64,000 nucleotides of DNA from Vibrio hannami. GTDB taxonomy: Bacteria > Pseudomonadota > Gammaproteobacteria > Enterobacterales > Vibrionaceae. The DNA lies in assembly GCF_029589055.1 (NCBI RefSeq), contig NZ_JARQZP010000007.1, positions 1,984,001 to 2,048,000 of the forward strand. The letters run 5' to 3'. The translations under genes and the position numbers were made by a program. Shown here in pieces: positions 26,937 to 36,199 of the stretch. A model generated the notes under the pieces. It worked only from the letters and a program-made list of their open reading frames with translations, did not search any database and was not told the DNA's origin. The number at the start of each line of letters is the position of its first letter. The first letter of the stretch is position 1.

Positions 26937-28976
26937 ATGCCTGCAGTAAAACAATTACAAACCTGGTTTTCAAAGTTAACGGACTCAAGTCCGTTTCTGT
27001 TCGCTGTTCTCGATAAAAACCATAACTACAGTAACGTCAACGACAGATACTGCGAAATTGCTGGGCTCTCCAAGCAAGAACTTGAAGGGATGAACGATGC
27101 ACAAGTTCTCGGAGAGACATTCTCAGAACAATTAAGACCTTATTACGAGCGAGCCTTTGAGGGTGAATCAATAGAAGCCGAGATCACCCTAAACGATCAT
27201 GAACACGAGAGTAGTATTCACTTCAGTGTATCCCCTGTTTCCTTTGACGGAAACATCGACTTCATTACTTTCCACGCAATAGATACCTCAGAAAAACATA
27301 TACTTGTTCGTTCGCTTGAAGAAGCAGAAATCAAATTTTCCACTTTAACTGATTTAATGCCCGATGGTTTATTGCTGGTCGAAAACGACATAATCATCTC
27401 GGTAAACCCAATTGCGCTTAGATTACTAGGTTTTAAAGAGACCGACGATTTGCTTGGCGAGAGCTTTGGTCGCCTGTTTATAGATGAAAACTCTAAAAGC
27501 GTTTATAACGGGCAGTTAGTTGAATCCTTAAAAGACTCATCGATAACCTGCCTGACTGGCGCCCGATGTGGTGTTGAACGTAAGGTACAATTGAGAGCAG
27601 CTGAAGCGTCCGTTTTTGGCAGCAAATCTCAGATAGTTATCCTCGAAGATGCGGACAACCTTCCCCTGGACGGCAGCAAAGACAACCATGACTCTCATTA
27701 CGATTCACTGACGAAACTGTACAATCGCTTTGGTTTTACACGCCGCCTGGAACATTTTATTGAGAACAAGATACCTCTGGTGATGCTGTATCTCGATATC
27801 GACAATTTCAAAAACATTAATGACTCATTAGGTCACCATATTGGGGATCGAGTGATCAAAGAAGTATCATCACGCCTTCAGAGGTTACTGCCTGCACAGG
27901 CTATATTAGGGCACCTTGGTGGGGATGAGTTTGGTATTATTTTGCCAGAGCCTGAACAACCAAAATCAGAAGAGTATCTTGCAGAGCGTATCATCTCCCT
28001 AATTAACCAGCCATTCGACCTGCACCATTTCAGTAAACGCTTAGCATGCTCTATTGGTAGCGTTGCTTATCCCGGAGATGGTAACGATGCACGCATATTG
28101 CTGCAAAATGCTGATACAGCGATGTATGAGGCAAAAGACAGAGGCCGAAACAGACTGGTCAAATATCATGATCAGATGAATAAAGCCGCCCGAATGCGCC
28201 TCTGGCTGGAAATTGAGCTTCAAAAAGCATTGCAGCAAGACGGACTTGAAGTCTGGTATCAACCCAAGGTGAACGCTCGTGATTTCAGCATTAATGGGGC
28301 AGAAGCGCTCATTCGCTGGAAACACCCAATTGAAGGCTACATTAGCCCAGGGGCATTTATCCCGGTAGCAGAGAAAGCTGGCTTAATCGAACACCTGGGC
28401 CGTGTTGTTATGCGAGATGTTTTCTCTACAGTCAAGCGTTGGAAGACCCAGGGAATCTTACCGGGTCGTGTTGCCATCAACCTTTCTCCAGAACAGTTTG
28501 GTAATCCTAAGCTTATCGACTACATGGAAAAGCTACTTCGAACAACCGAGCTTGACCCTTCTTGCATTACCTTCGAGCTTACTGAAAGTGCGGTGATGAG
28601 TGATAGTGACCATACACTTCAGATGTTAAACGCGATTAAAAACCTCGGTTTCTCTTTATCTATTGATGACTTTGGCACTGGGTATTCATCCCTCTCCTAC
28701 CTGGCACGTTTTCCGATTGACGAACTAAAGATCGACCGCGCCTTTATCAACGATATTGATAAACTACCTAAGCAGGTTACTGTCATCGAAAACATTATTA
28801 ATCTGGGTAAATCACTAGATTTGTCAGTCGTTGCAGAAGGCGTAGAAACCAGACAGCAAGCGACTTTGTTGTCTAATTTGAACTGTCACTCTATTCAAGG
28901 ATTCCACTTCCACCGACCTCAACCTAGACAAGAGGTGGAAGAGTTATTCGCTCTTAATCGACGATATAAGAATTAA
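26937..28976 (+). CDS. rocS: PAS-GGDEF-EAL protein, RocS-like
   Basis: Cyclic di-GMP enzyme of 679 residues without transmembrane helices. Two PAS-type sensor regions cover about 1-240. The GGDEF domain (about 250-420) keeps an intact LGGDEFGI motif, but I see no RxxD inhibitory site before it. The EAL domain (about 430-675) keeps EALIRW, the DDFGTGYSSL loop and KIDRAF, so it should be an active phosphodiesterase; cyclase activity is possible. I chose the ATG at 26937 over a TTG one codon earlier because AAAGG is well placed. In V. cholerae rocS (VC0653), which affects rugosity, occupies the same place beside ubiT/ubiUV homologues. Confidence 0.85.
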   Translation: MPAVKQLQTWFSKLTDSSPFLFAVLDKNHNYSNVNDRYCEIAGLSKQELEGMNDAQVLGETFSEQLRPYYERAFEGESIEAEITLNDHEHESSIHFSVSPVSFDGNIDFITFHAIDTSEKHILVRSLEEAEIKFSTLTDLMPDGLLLVENDIIISVNPIALRLLGFKETDDLLGESFGRLFIDENSKSVYNGQLVESLKDSSITCLTGARCGVERKVQLRAAEASVFGSKSQIVILEDADNLPLDGSKDNHDSHYDSLTKLYNRFGFTRRLEHFIENKIPLVMLYLDIDNFKNINDSLGHHIGDRVIKEVSSRLQRLLPAQAILGHLGGDEFGIILPEPEQPKSEEYLAERIISLINQPFDLHHFSKRLACSIGSVAYPGDGNDARILLQNADTAMYEAKDRGRNRLVKYHDQMNKAARMRLWLEIELQKALQQDGLEVWYQPKVNARDFSINGAEALIRWKHPIEGYISPGAFIPVAEKAGLIEHLGRVVMRDVFSTVKRWKTQGILPGRVAINLSPEQFGNPKLIDYMEKLLRTTELDPSCITFELTESAVMSDSDHTLQMLNAIKNLGFSLSIDDFGTGYSSLSYLARFPIDELKIDRAFINDIDKLPKQVTVIENIINLGKSLDLSVVAEGVETRQQATLLSNLNCHSIQGFHFHRPQPRQEVEELFALNRRYKN

Positions 28977-29028
28977 CGTTCAGGAAGTAGTCATGGCTCT
29001 ACCACTCCAGGATGAGATTAAGGTAAAC

Positions 29029-29077
29029 CTGCCTTATATCAACTTTATCGTTGATTCTTCCCCCTACAATGCAAAAT
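29029..29077 (+). promoter_or_regulatory. ubiU: Predicted ubiU promoter with FNR-like site
   Basis: CTGCC-TTAT-ATCAA at 29029-29042 has one perfect FNR half-site. TACAAT at 29065-29070 is a good -10, predicting a start at 29077, so the site is centred at exactly -41.5. ubiU starts at 29103. Confidence 0.5.
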
Positions 29078-29102
29078 AATTTTGAATTTAACGGTTTAGC
29101 AA

Positions 29103-30116
29103 ATGGAACTTTTATGCCCGGCAGGAAATTTGCCTGCATTAAAAACCGCTATTGATTGTGGTGCCGATGCCGTCTATATCGGCTTTAAAGATGATACGAA
29201 TGCACGTCATTTCGCTGGTCTAAACTTCACCGGCAAAAAACTGGAACGCGCAGTTCAGTATGTTCGGGATAAGAACCGAAAACTTCATGTTGCCCTGAAC
29301 ACATTCGCACACCCAGACGGATTTGAACGCTGGACAAAAGCGGTCGATAACGCCGCGGCTATGGGTATAGATGCTCTGATAATCGCTGATATCGCTGTGC
29401 TTGATTATGCTGCAAGCAAGTACCCAGATCTGGAACTTCACCTTTCTGTACAAGCTTCTGCTACCAACGTTGCTGCTATCGAATTCTATAAGCAGAACTT
29501 CAACGTAAAACGGGTAGTACTGCCACGAGTTCTTTCTATTCATCAGGTTAAACAGCTTTCACGTAATATCCCCAACGGCGTCGATCTCGAAGTCTTCGCA
29601 TTTGGCAGCCTATGTATAATGTCTGAAGGTCGTTGCTACTTATCCTCGTATATGACTGGTGAGTCTCCAAATACTGTCGGCGCTTGTTCTCCAGCAAAAT
29701 ACGTACGCTGGCAGGAAACCGAGAACGGGCTTGAATCCAGACTGAATGAAATTCTGATCGACAAATATGCCGAAGGCGAAAACGCTGGTTACCCTACACT
29801 ATGTAAAGGACGTTTTGATGTGGATATTGAAGGTGAATCCAAACGCTATCATGCGCTAGAAGAGCCGACCAGCCTGAATACACTTTCATTACTTCCTGAA
29901 TTATTCGCAGCAAACGTTGCATCAGTGAAAATTGAAGGTCGTCAGCGCAGCCCAGCTTATGTCGAACAGGTAACCAGAACCTGGAGAGCTGCTATCGACC
30001 GATACCAGTCTAATCCTGAAGCTTACAAAGTTGAAGATAACTGGAATGCCGCTCTGGCAAATGTATCAGAAGGAACCCAAACGACACTGGGTGCTTACCA
30101 TAGAAAATGGCAGTAA
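29103..30116 (+). CDS. ubiU: Oxygen-independent ubiquinone hydroxylase subunit UbiU (peptidase U32 family)
   Basis: With UbiV it replaces the O2-dependent hydroxylases of ubiquinone synthesis. These U32-family proteins carry a 4Fe-4S cluster. The N-terminus MELLCPAGNLPALKTAIDCG is characteristic, and cysteines at GSLCIMSEGRC, VGACSPAKY and TLCKG fit the four cluster ligands. Length 337. UbiV follows after 11 bases. E. coli homologue YhbU. Confidence 0.93.
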   Translation: MELLCPAGNLPALKTAIDCGADAVYIGFKDDTNARHFAGLNFTGKKLERAVQYVRDKNRKLHVALNTFAHPDGFERWTKAVDNAAAMGIDALIIADIAVLDYAASKYPDLELHLSVQASATNVAAIEFYKQNFNVKRVVLPRVLSIHQVKQLSRNIPNGVDLEVFAFGSLCIMSEGRCYLSSYMTGESPNTVGACSPAKYVRWQETENGLESRLNEILIDKYAEGENAGYPTLCKGRFDVDIEGESKRYHALEEPTSLNTLSLLPELFAANVASVKIEGRQRSPAYVEQVTRTWRAAIDRYQSNPEAYKVEDNWNAALANVSEGTQTTLGAYHRKWQ

Positions 30117-30127
30117 CGGAGTATTAG

Positions 30128-31015
30128 ATGGAAAACCAAATGAAGTATGCGCTGGGTCCACTACTCTATTTCTGGCCTAAGCAGGATGTAGAGTCATTCT
30201 ATAACAAAGCTGCCGCCTCAAATGCAGATATCGTCTATCTCGGTGAATCTGTATGTTCGAAGCGTCGTGAAATGAAGCCTGGTCATTGGCTTGATATCGC
30301 AAAAGAGCTATCCGCCTCTGGTAAGCAGGTCGTACTATCGACTATGGCTCTTCTGGAAGCACCTAGCGAAGTCAATGTAATGAAAAAGTACATTGATAAC
30401 GGAGAATTCGCCATAGAAGCTAACGATGTTTCAGCCGTACAGCTAGCATTTGAAAAGAAAGTGCCTTTTATTGTTGGACCTGCAGTTAACACATACAACG
30501 CACAAACCTTAAAGCTGTTCTTGAAACAAGGAATGATACGCTGGTGTATGCCGGTGGAGCTTTCCCGTGACTGGCTTGCGAACACACTAAATCAATGTGA
30601 AGAGCTGGGTATCAAAGGGAAGTTCGATGTCGAAGTGTTTAGCCATGGCTATCTGCCTCTGGCTTATTCGGCACGCTGCTTTACCGCCAGAGCAGAAAAT
30701 CGTCCTAAAGATGAGTGTGAAACCTGTTGTATCAACTATCCAACTGGCTTACAAGTTTGTAGTCAGGAGGGTCAGTCTGTATTTAACTTAAATGGTATTC
30801 AGACTCAATCAGGTTACTGCTACAACCTGGTGAATGATCTCAATGGAATGAAAGGGCTAGTGGACGTCGTAAGACTAAGCCCACTTGGTGTAGAGACTTT
30901 TTCTCAGCTTGAAAAATTCCGTGCAAATGAACACGGTCAAAGCCCGGAAAAAGTAGAAAGTCATCAGTGCAATGGCTACTGGCATCAATTGGCGGGTCTA
31001 GAGTTAAAAGAGTAA
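30128..31015 (+). CDS. ubiV: Oxygen-independent ubiquinone hydroxylase subunit UbiV (peptidase U32 family)
   Basis: Partner of UbiU, 295 residues. YALGPLLYFWPKQDVESFYNKA opens the U32 barrel; cysteines in YSARCFTARAENRPKDECETCC match the clustered 4Fe-4S ligands of this family, with one more expected upstream (SVCSKRR near 40). Its start lies 11 bases after ubiU, so the pair forms one operon. A hairpin follows the stop. Confidence 0.93.
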   Translation: MENQMKYALGPLLYFWPKQDVESFYNKAAASNADIVYLGESVCSKRREMKPGHWLDIAKELSASGKQVVLSTMALLEAPSEVNVMKKYIDNGEFAIEANDVSAVQLAFEKKVPFIVGPAVNTYNAQTLKLFLKQGMIRWCMPVELSRDWLANTLNQCEELGIKGKFDVEVFSHGYLPLAYSARCFTARAENRPKDECETCCINYPTGLQVCSQEGQSVFNLNGIQTQSGYCYNLVNDLNGMKGLVDVVRLSPLGVETFSQLEKFRANEHGQSPEKVESHQCNGYWHQLAGLELKE

Positions 31016-31029
31016 CTCTGGATTATATG

Positions 31030-31060
31030 GATAGGCTAAGTTTCTCTAACTTAGCCTATC
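31030..31060. terminator. Hairpin between convergent ubiV and MATE genes
   Basis: GATAGGCTAAG at 31030-31040 pairs perfectly with CTTAGCCTATC at 31050-31060. T runs on both sides are weak, so termination strength is uncertain. Confidence 0.6.
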
Positions 31061-31070
31061 ATTGAGCACG

Positions 31071-32411
31071 TTAGCTCGTTTGGCAAACCACCTTGTCCGA
31101 GCTGACATTCAAATACCTAATATCCTTTCTCAGCACATAGAACAAAATCAGACTCACAAGAATATTAGATATCGGGTACGCTAACCAAACACCATTTAGC
31201 CCTAAAAACATCGGTAATAGATACAGGAATGGCAATTGTGCTAGCATATTCCCTACTGTAGTAAACATCGCCTTCTGGCTCTTCCCAACAGCTTGATAGT
31301 ACGCAGCAGCTACAACAATAAAACCATCCAAAAACAGAGTAAACATATGGAGACGAATTCCGAGTGTGCTCGCAGCTAACAGCTCAGGATCTTCATCATT
31401 AAACACCGATATGATTGTCTCTGGAAATAGGTTTACGATTCCGATAAAGGCCACACCAAGTACAATAGCGGTCCACATAGCGATACCCAGCAACTGGCCT
31501 ACTTTTTCCGGCTTTTGGGCGCCATGGTTAAAGCTCACCAGTGGTTGCATTCCATTTGCTACACCTTCAACCGTTAAGTAATAGATGGTAACGATATAGC
31601 CGATAATCGCGTAAGCCCCAACAATCAGCACACTTCCGTATTGAGTGAACATCCAGTTGTGAACCGCCACCATCGCAGAACCATAAGCGTACATAAAGAA
31701 GCTGGAAAGCCCGATGGTCAATATCTGCGGAATCAGCTCAATTCGTATCTTGAAGTTCTTAAAAGATAGCCTCATGGTGGCGTATTTCGAAAAGAAGTAC
31801 CACACCCCAATGACAGTTGTAATACCTTGCGAGATCGATGTGGCGATAGCAGCTCCAGCTAACTCCCTATTCAAAACACCAATAAATAGATAATCCAGAA
31901 CAATATTCAGGCAAGCCCCTAGTACCATAAGACCGGTAGCTAACTTAGGGCTATTATCATTTCGAAGTAAAAATGGCAGTGCAATGCCACCTAACCCGAC
32001 GATATTAGTTACGATCACGATATCCAGGTACTGTTTTCCTAATTCGAAAACATGTCCATCTACCCCTTGAAGCATCAAAAGATCATCTGCATAGAGGTAT
32101 AAAAGCAGTGCCAATATCGGATAGATAATCAACAGCATGGCTAAGCCAGTGCTCACTGCATCTTTTGCTTTGTTTTGCTCTCCAGCACCCTGACTAATAG
32201 ACGCGATGGCTCCGGCACCCACACCAACCATCATACCAATACCAAGTACCGCCCCAATAAGAGGCCACGCAACGTTTATACCCGCCAACCCGTCCGCACC
32301 AACGTATTGGCCGATAAAAACACCATCAATTATCTGATAAAGACCATTAACCAACATCGCGGCTACCGTCGGCAACGTATAATGCCAGAACTGTTTATAT
32401 ATCGGTTTCAC
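31071..32411 (-). CDS. MATE-family multidrug efflux transporter
   Basis: A 446-residue inner-membrane antiporter with 12 predicted helices in two MatE halves. Typical stretches are LPTVAAMLVNGLYQIIDGVFIGQYVG at the start and NGMQPLVSFNHGAQKPEKVGQLL in the second half, where MATE proteins carry their QP loop. It is closest in style to the MepA/DinF-like branch, exporting cationic drugs by Na+ or H+ exchange; substrate not predictable. The MarR-type gene lies 86 bases upstream on the same strand, and the same palindrome precedes both. Confidence 0.9.
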   Translation of the reverse strand: MKPIYKQFWHYTLPTVAAMLVNGLYQIIDGVFIGQYVGADGLAGINVAWPLIGAVLGIGMMVGVGAGAIASISQGAGEQNKAKDAVSTGLAMLLIIYPILALLLYLYADDLLMLQGVDGHVFELGKQYLDIVIVTNIVGLGGIALPFLLRNDNSPKLATGLMVLGACLNIVLDYLFIGVLNRELAGAAIATSISQGITTVIGVWYFFSKYATMRLSFKNFKIRIELIPQILTIGLSSFFMYAYGSAMVAVHNWMFTQYGSVLIVGAYAIIGYIVTIYYLTVEGVANGMQPLVSFNHGAQKPEKVGQLLGIAMWTAIVLGVAFIGIVNLFPETIISVFNDEDPELLAASTLGIRLHMFTLFLDGFIVVAAAYYQAVGKSQKAMFTTVGNMLAQLPFLYLLPMFLGLNGVWLAYPISNILVSLILFYVLRKDIRYLNVSSDKVVCQTS

Positions 32412-32428
32412 TGATTCAACACCATTTT

Positions 32429-32443
32429 GTTAGCAAAGCTAAC
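32429..32443 (-). promoter_or_regulatory. MarR-type operator upstream of the MATE gene
   Basis: GTTAGC-AAA-GCTAAC is a perfect palindrome. It is preceded by CCATTTT and followed by CTAACAAA, the same surroundings as the copy upstream of the regulator, pointing to one regulator binding both. Confidence 0.75.
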
Positions 32444-32497
32444 TATCTAGATAAACTAACAAATAATTATTTCCGCTTGATACTTAAAGAGCTCTAA

Positions 32498-32917
32498 CTA
32501 GGTATCGTTCTTTAACATTTTGGTCAGGATTTCGACGACCCGCTCTGACTCTTCTTTGGTTACATTTCTCTCTAGCTTATCGACAACCAAAGAGTAAACC
32601 TTATCTTCCAAAGAGAGATCTTTCTTTGCCTGCTCAGTTAGCTCTACTCTCTTTACTCGAGCATCTTCAAAGTCACTAATGCGTCTAACTAACCCTTTCC
32701 TCTCTAATCTGACCACCATATTTGAGGCTGAAGGTTTGGTAACCATCATCTCAACAGCCAGATCGGTGATTCTAATTGGTTCCTTTGCCGTCTGAATAAC
32801 CTTTAGGTAATCAAATTCGTTAAAGCTCAATTTCGCCAGAGGATCTTCCTTTACAAACATCCTCCACTCTTTTGAGATATACCTTTCGAACTCGAACAAA
32901 GTTTCTTTTAAAGACAT
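32498..32917 (-). CDS. MarR-family transcriptional regulator
   Basis: A 139-residue winged-helix protein. The DNA-binding part spans ITDLAVEMMVTKPSASNMVVRLERKGLVRRISDFEDARVKRVELT (about 47-91), with the wing ending in the typical D-R pair. It most likely represses itself and the downstream MATE pump until a ligand binds. Operators with GTTAGC-N3-GCTAAC precede both genes. The ligand is unknown. Confidence 0.92.
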   Translation of the reverse strand: MSLKETLFEFERYISKEWRMFVKEDPLAKLSFNEFDYLKVIQTAKEPIRITDLAVEMMVTKPSASNMVVRLERKGLVRRISDFEDARVKRVELTEQAKKDLSLEDKVYSLVVDKLERNVTKEESERVVEILTKMLKNDT

Positions 32918-32930
32918 TACAGCACCATTT

Positions 32931-32947
32931 AGTTAGCACGGCTAACT
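32931..32947 (-). promoter_or_regulatory. MarR-type operator upstream of the regulator
   Basis: AGTTAGC-ACG-GCTAACT is a perfect 7-bp palindrome 14 bases before the marR-type start codon, close enough to block its translation-start region and promoter. Confidence 0.75.
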
Positions 32948-32974
32948 ATTTTAACCTAACAAAAAATCTACGCA

Positions 32975-33006
32975 ATAAAAAAACCGCTGCATAGTTGCAA
33001 CGGTTT
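32975..33006 (-). terminator. Terminator of nlpI
   Basis: On the minus strand AAACCGTTGCA pairs with TGCAGCGGTTT (one G-T pair) and is followed by a T run. It lies 22 bases after the nlpI stop. Confidence 0.88.
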
Positions 33007-33027
33007 AGAGTAATTCCAGTTATAAGC

Positions 33028-33954
33028 TTAATCTGAAACAGAGCCTAAATTGCCGGAAGCTTTGCTTTCTCTTCGAGCTTGTTGAACCTCATCAAAAATC
33101 CTACCTAGTTCAAGGAAAGAATATCGGTGCTCAACATACTCATAGACATTAAATGACAATGCGAGCTTATATAAAGCGATTGCATTTGCGTAGTCGCCCT
33201 CAAACTGATAACGCTTACCTAAATAAAAATAGGTTTCAGTAAGACGCTGAGCTAAGACAGCATTATCTCTGGTATCAGCAAGCACCGCTTTAAATACCTG
33301 TTTTTCACTAATATCGTTGAGCATAATCGCGACCAATACCCAACCCCATTCTTCGTTGTGAGTTCTGTATCGTGACGCTAATTTATCGCGGGCAATAACA
33401 GGGTCTATCTCGCGTTCAATAATGTAAAGCCATAAAGCCCGAAAAGGGTCGCTAGGATCGTCCTTATAGTGTGCGGTCATCTCTTCAAACGCCAGATCGA
33501 TACGATCGCCATAATACAAAGCAATGGCTCTGTTGCGCTCTGCATATTGGTTTTCAGGATCAAGCTCTAATGTCGAATCGAAAGATTCATACGCCGCATC
33601 AAATTCACCTACCTGAGTAAAGTAAACACCAAGCAAATTAAAGATATCTGGTTGCGCAGGATTCAGACTGAGAGACTGATTAAAATCCAGACGAGCCAGA
33701 TCTCTTAAACCGAGGCTGTCATAGAAGCTGCCTCGCTCGTAAAACATCTTAGCTCTGACATCATCTTCCAGGTTTGGTCTTTGCAATAGCTGGCTAAGAC
33801 GGGCTATTTGTACTTCCTGTTGTATGCTTGGCTGCAGAGGAACAGCCATTGGCGGATAAACCCATCCACTTTTTTGTTGTCCATTATTTCCCGTGGATGT
33901 ACAACCCGTAAGCACCAGCAATACACCTAATCCAACTACTCGAAACCAATTCAC
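33028..33954 (-). CDS. nlpI: Lipoprotein NlpI
   Basis: Outer-membrane lipoprotein with TPR repeats; in E. coli it recruits the Prc protease to degrade the endopeptidase MepS. I chose the GTG at 33954: GGAG lies about 10 bases upstream and the result starts VNWFRVVGLG with a lipobox LTGC at residues 15-18 (308 residues). The ATG ten codons earlier lies inside the pnp terminator hairpin and is not credible. TPR-like units include YERGSFYDSLGLRDLARLDF and FNLLGVYFTQVGEFDAAYES. It follows pnp, as in E. coli. Confidence 0.92.
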   Translation of the reverse strand: MNWFRVVGLGVLLVLTGCTSTGNNGQQKSGWVYPPMAVPLQPSIQQEVQIARLSQLLQRPNLEDDVRAKMFYERGSFYDSLGLRDLARLDFNQSLSLNPAQPDIFNLLGVYFTQVGEFDAAYESFDSTLELDPENQYAERNRAIALYYGDRIDLAFEEMTAHYKDDPSDPFRALWLYIIEREIDPVIARDKLASRYRTHNEEWGWVLVAIMLNDISEKQVFKAVLADTRDNAVLAQRLTETYFYLGKRYQFEGDYANAIALYKLALSFNVYEYVEHRYSFLELGRIFDEVQQARRESKASGNLGSVSD

Positions 33955-33968
33955 AAATATCAATCTCC

Positions 33969-33997
33969 AAAAAAAGGGGAGCACAATGCTCCCCTTT
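33969..33997 (-). terminator. Terminator or attenuator between pnp and nlpI
   Basis: AAAGGGGAGCA at 33987-33997 on the minus strand pairs perfectly with TGCTCCCCTTT, followed by seven T. nlpI begins only 15 bases later, so nlpI expression from the pnp promoter needs read-through. Confidence 0.88.
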
Positions 33998-34025
33998 ATA
34001 ACACGCTTTGCTGTTAGTAAGCTAC

Positions 34026-36152
34026 TTACTCTGCATCAGCCGCAGGTTGTTCGCTTTCAGCTGGCTTTTCAACCGCTTCTTTCATACTTAGACGTACACG
34101 TCCCTGACGGTCGATCTCAAGTACTTTAACCTTAACTTCCTGCCCCATTTCAAGGTAGTCAGATACTTTCTCAACACGCTGCTCAGCGATCTGAGAAATG
34201 TGTACAAGACCATCTTTACCAGGAAGAACAGTAACAAATGCACCGAAGTCAGCCAGGCGAGCAACCTTACCTGTATAGATCTTACCAACTTCAACTTCAG
34301 CAGTGATCGCTTCGATACGGCTGATTGCATCTTGCGCCTGAGAGTTGTCAGTTGCAGCAATCTTGATAGTACCATCGTCGTCGATTTCGATAGTAGTACC
34401 AGTTTCTTCGGTTAGCTGACGGATAACCGCACCACCTTTACCGATAACGTCTTTGATCTTCTCAGCGTTGATCTTCATTGTGTGGATACGTGGAGCGAAC
34501 TCAGAGATATCTTCACGAGCGCCAGAGATAGCTTCGTCCATTACAGAAAGGATGTGCTTACGCGCACCTTGTGCCTGGTTAAGAGCGATCTGCATGATCT
34601 CTTTAGTGATACCTTCAATCTTGATATCCATCTGCAGTGCTGTGATACCTGTGTTAGTACCCGCTACTTTAAAGTCCATGTCACCTAGGTGGTCTTCGTC
34701 ACCAAGGATGTCTGAAAGAACAACAAAGTCATCGCCTTCTTTTACAAGACCCATTGCGATACCCGCAACAGATGACTTGATTGGCACACCTGCATCCATA
34801 AGAGCAAGAGAAGTACCACATACAGAAGCCATCGAAGATGAACCGTTAGATTCTGTGATTTCAGAAACAACACGTACAGTGTATGGGAACTCATCTACAG
34901 AAGGCATTACAGCAGCAATACCACGCTTCGCTAGTTTACCGTGACCGATTTCACGACGCTTAGGAGAGCCAACAAAACCAGTTTCACCTACACAGTATGG
35001 AGGGAAGTTGTAGTGTAGAAGGAAGTGATCTTTCTTCTCACCAGTCAGCTCATCGATGATCTGTGCATCACGCTGGGTACCCAGAGTAGCAACAACCATT
35101 GCCTGAGTTTCACCACGAGTGAATAGAGCGCTGCCGTGAGTACGTGGAAGAACGCCAGTACGTACGTCTAGCGCACGAACCATGTCTTTTTCGCGACCGT
35201 CGATACGTGGGTTACCAGCAATGATGCTACGACGTACAACAGTCTTCTCCAGATCGTGGAAGATAGTGTGAATTTCTTTTGTGTTCGCTTCAGGATCTTC
35301 AGCTAGCAGTACTTCGTTTACTTCTTCTGCAATCTCGTGGATGCGGTCGTAACGAGCCATCTTTTCAGTGATCTGGTAAGCTTCAACAAGCTTAGCTTCT
35401 GCTAGTTCAGCAATCTTAGTGTTAAGAGCTGTATTTTCTTCAGGAGCAACCCAATCCCATGCTGGAGTAGCAACTTCAGCTGCAAATTCGTTAATTGCTG
35501 TAATTACTGTCTGCTGCTGATCGTGACCGTAAACTACTGCAGAAAGCATCTCTTCTTCAGTTAGGTTGTCCGCTTCAGATTCAACCATAAGTACTGCAGA
35601 TTCAGTACCCGCAACAACAAGATCAAGCTTCGATGTTTCTAGCTCAGTGTTGCTTGGGTTAAGTACAAGCTGACCATCAATGTGACCAACACGTGCCGCA
35701 CCGATAGGACCGTTGAATGGAATACCAGAGATAGCAAGAGCAGCAGAAGTACCGATCATAGTAACGATATCTGGCTGAACGTCTGGGTTTACAGAAACTA
35801 CTGTAGCAATTACCTGTACTTCGTTTTTAAATGCATCCGGGAAAAGCGGACGAATTGGACGGTCAATCAGACGAGCTGTCAGTGTTTCACCTTCAGAAGG
35901 ACGACCTTCACGCTTGAAGAAACCACCAGGGATTTTACCTGCAGCGTAAGTACGCTCCTGGTAGTTAACTGTTAGTGGGAAGAAATCCTGACCTTCAACC
36001 GCTTCTTTTTTACCAACAACAGAAACGAATACTGAAGTATCGTCCATTGTTGCCATGACTGCAGCAGTTGCCTGACGTGCAATTACGCCAGTTTCTAGAG
36101 TTACGGTATGGTTACCGTATTTAAATGTTTTAACGACTGGATTCGCGAACAT
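34026..36152 (-). CDS. pnp: Polyribonucleotide nucleotidyltransferase
   Basis: 3'-5' phosphorolytic exoribonuclease of the RNA degradosome. 708 residues: two RNase PH domains separated by an all-alpha linker, a KH domain (KINAEKIKDVIGKGGAVIRQ near 560) and an S1 domain (YTGKVARLADFGAFVTVLPG near 625). It follows rpsO on the same strand. A long leader hairpin at 36200-36244 fits the known autogenous control through RNase III cleavage in E. coli. Confidence 0.97.
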   Translation of the reverse strand: MFANPVVKTFKYGNHTVTLETGVIARQATAAVMATMDDTSVFVSVVGKKEAVEGQDFFPLTVNYQERTYAAGKIPGGFFKREGRPSEGETLTARLIDRPIRPLFPDAFKNEVQVIATVVSVNPDVQPDIVTMIGTSAALAISGIPFNGPIGAARVGHIDGQLVLNPSNTELETSKLDLVVAGTESAVLMVESEADNLTEEEMLSAVVYGHDQQQTVITAINEFAAEVATPAWDWVAPEENTALNTKIAELAEAKLVEAYQITEKMARYDRIHEIAEEVNEVLLAEDPEANTKEIHTIFHDLEKTVVRRSIIAGNPRIDGREKDMVRALDVRTGVLPRTHGSALFTRGETQAMVVATLGTQRDAQIIDELTGEKKDHFLLHYNFPPYCVGETGFVGSPKRREIGHGKLAKRGIAAVMPSVDEFPYTVRVVSEITESNGSSSMASVCGTSLALMDAGVPIKSSVAGIAMGLVKEGDDFVVLSDILGDEDHLGDMDFKVAGTNTGITALQMDIKIEGITKEIMQIALNQAQGARKHILSVMDEAISGAREDISEFAPRIHTMKINAEKIKDVIGKGGAVIRQLTEETGTTIEIDDDGTIKIAATDNSQAQDAISRIEAITAEVEVGKIYTGKVARLADFGAFVTVLPGKDGLVHISQIAEQRVEKVSDYLEMGQEVKVKVLEIDRQGRVRLSMKEAVEKPAESEQPAADAE

Positions 36153-36199
36153 TAGTATTTTCCTTTAAATAGTGAATACACCTTTCCGGCATTACTAAT

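Noticed and set aside
28977..29102. TTGAT at 29051 as a second FNR half-site for ubiU
   Set aside because: No partner half-site at the right spacing, and it would overlap the spacer before the -10; the site at 29029-29042 fits better.
33955..33984. ATG at 33984 as the nlpI start
   Set aside because: It lies inside the pnp terminator stem and would place ten extra residues before the lipoprotein signal; the GTG at 33954 has a proper GGAG.
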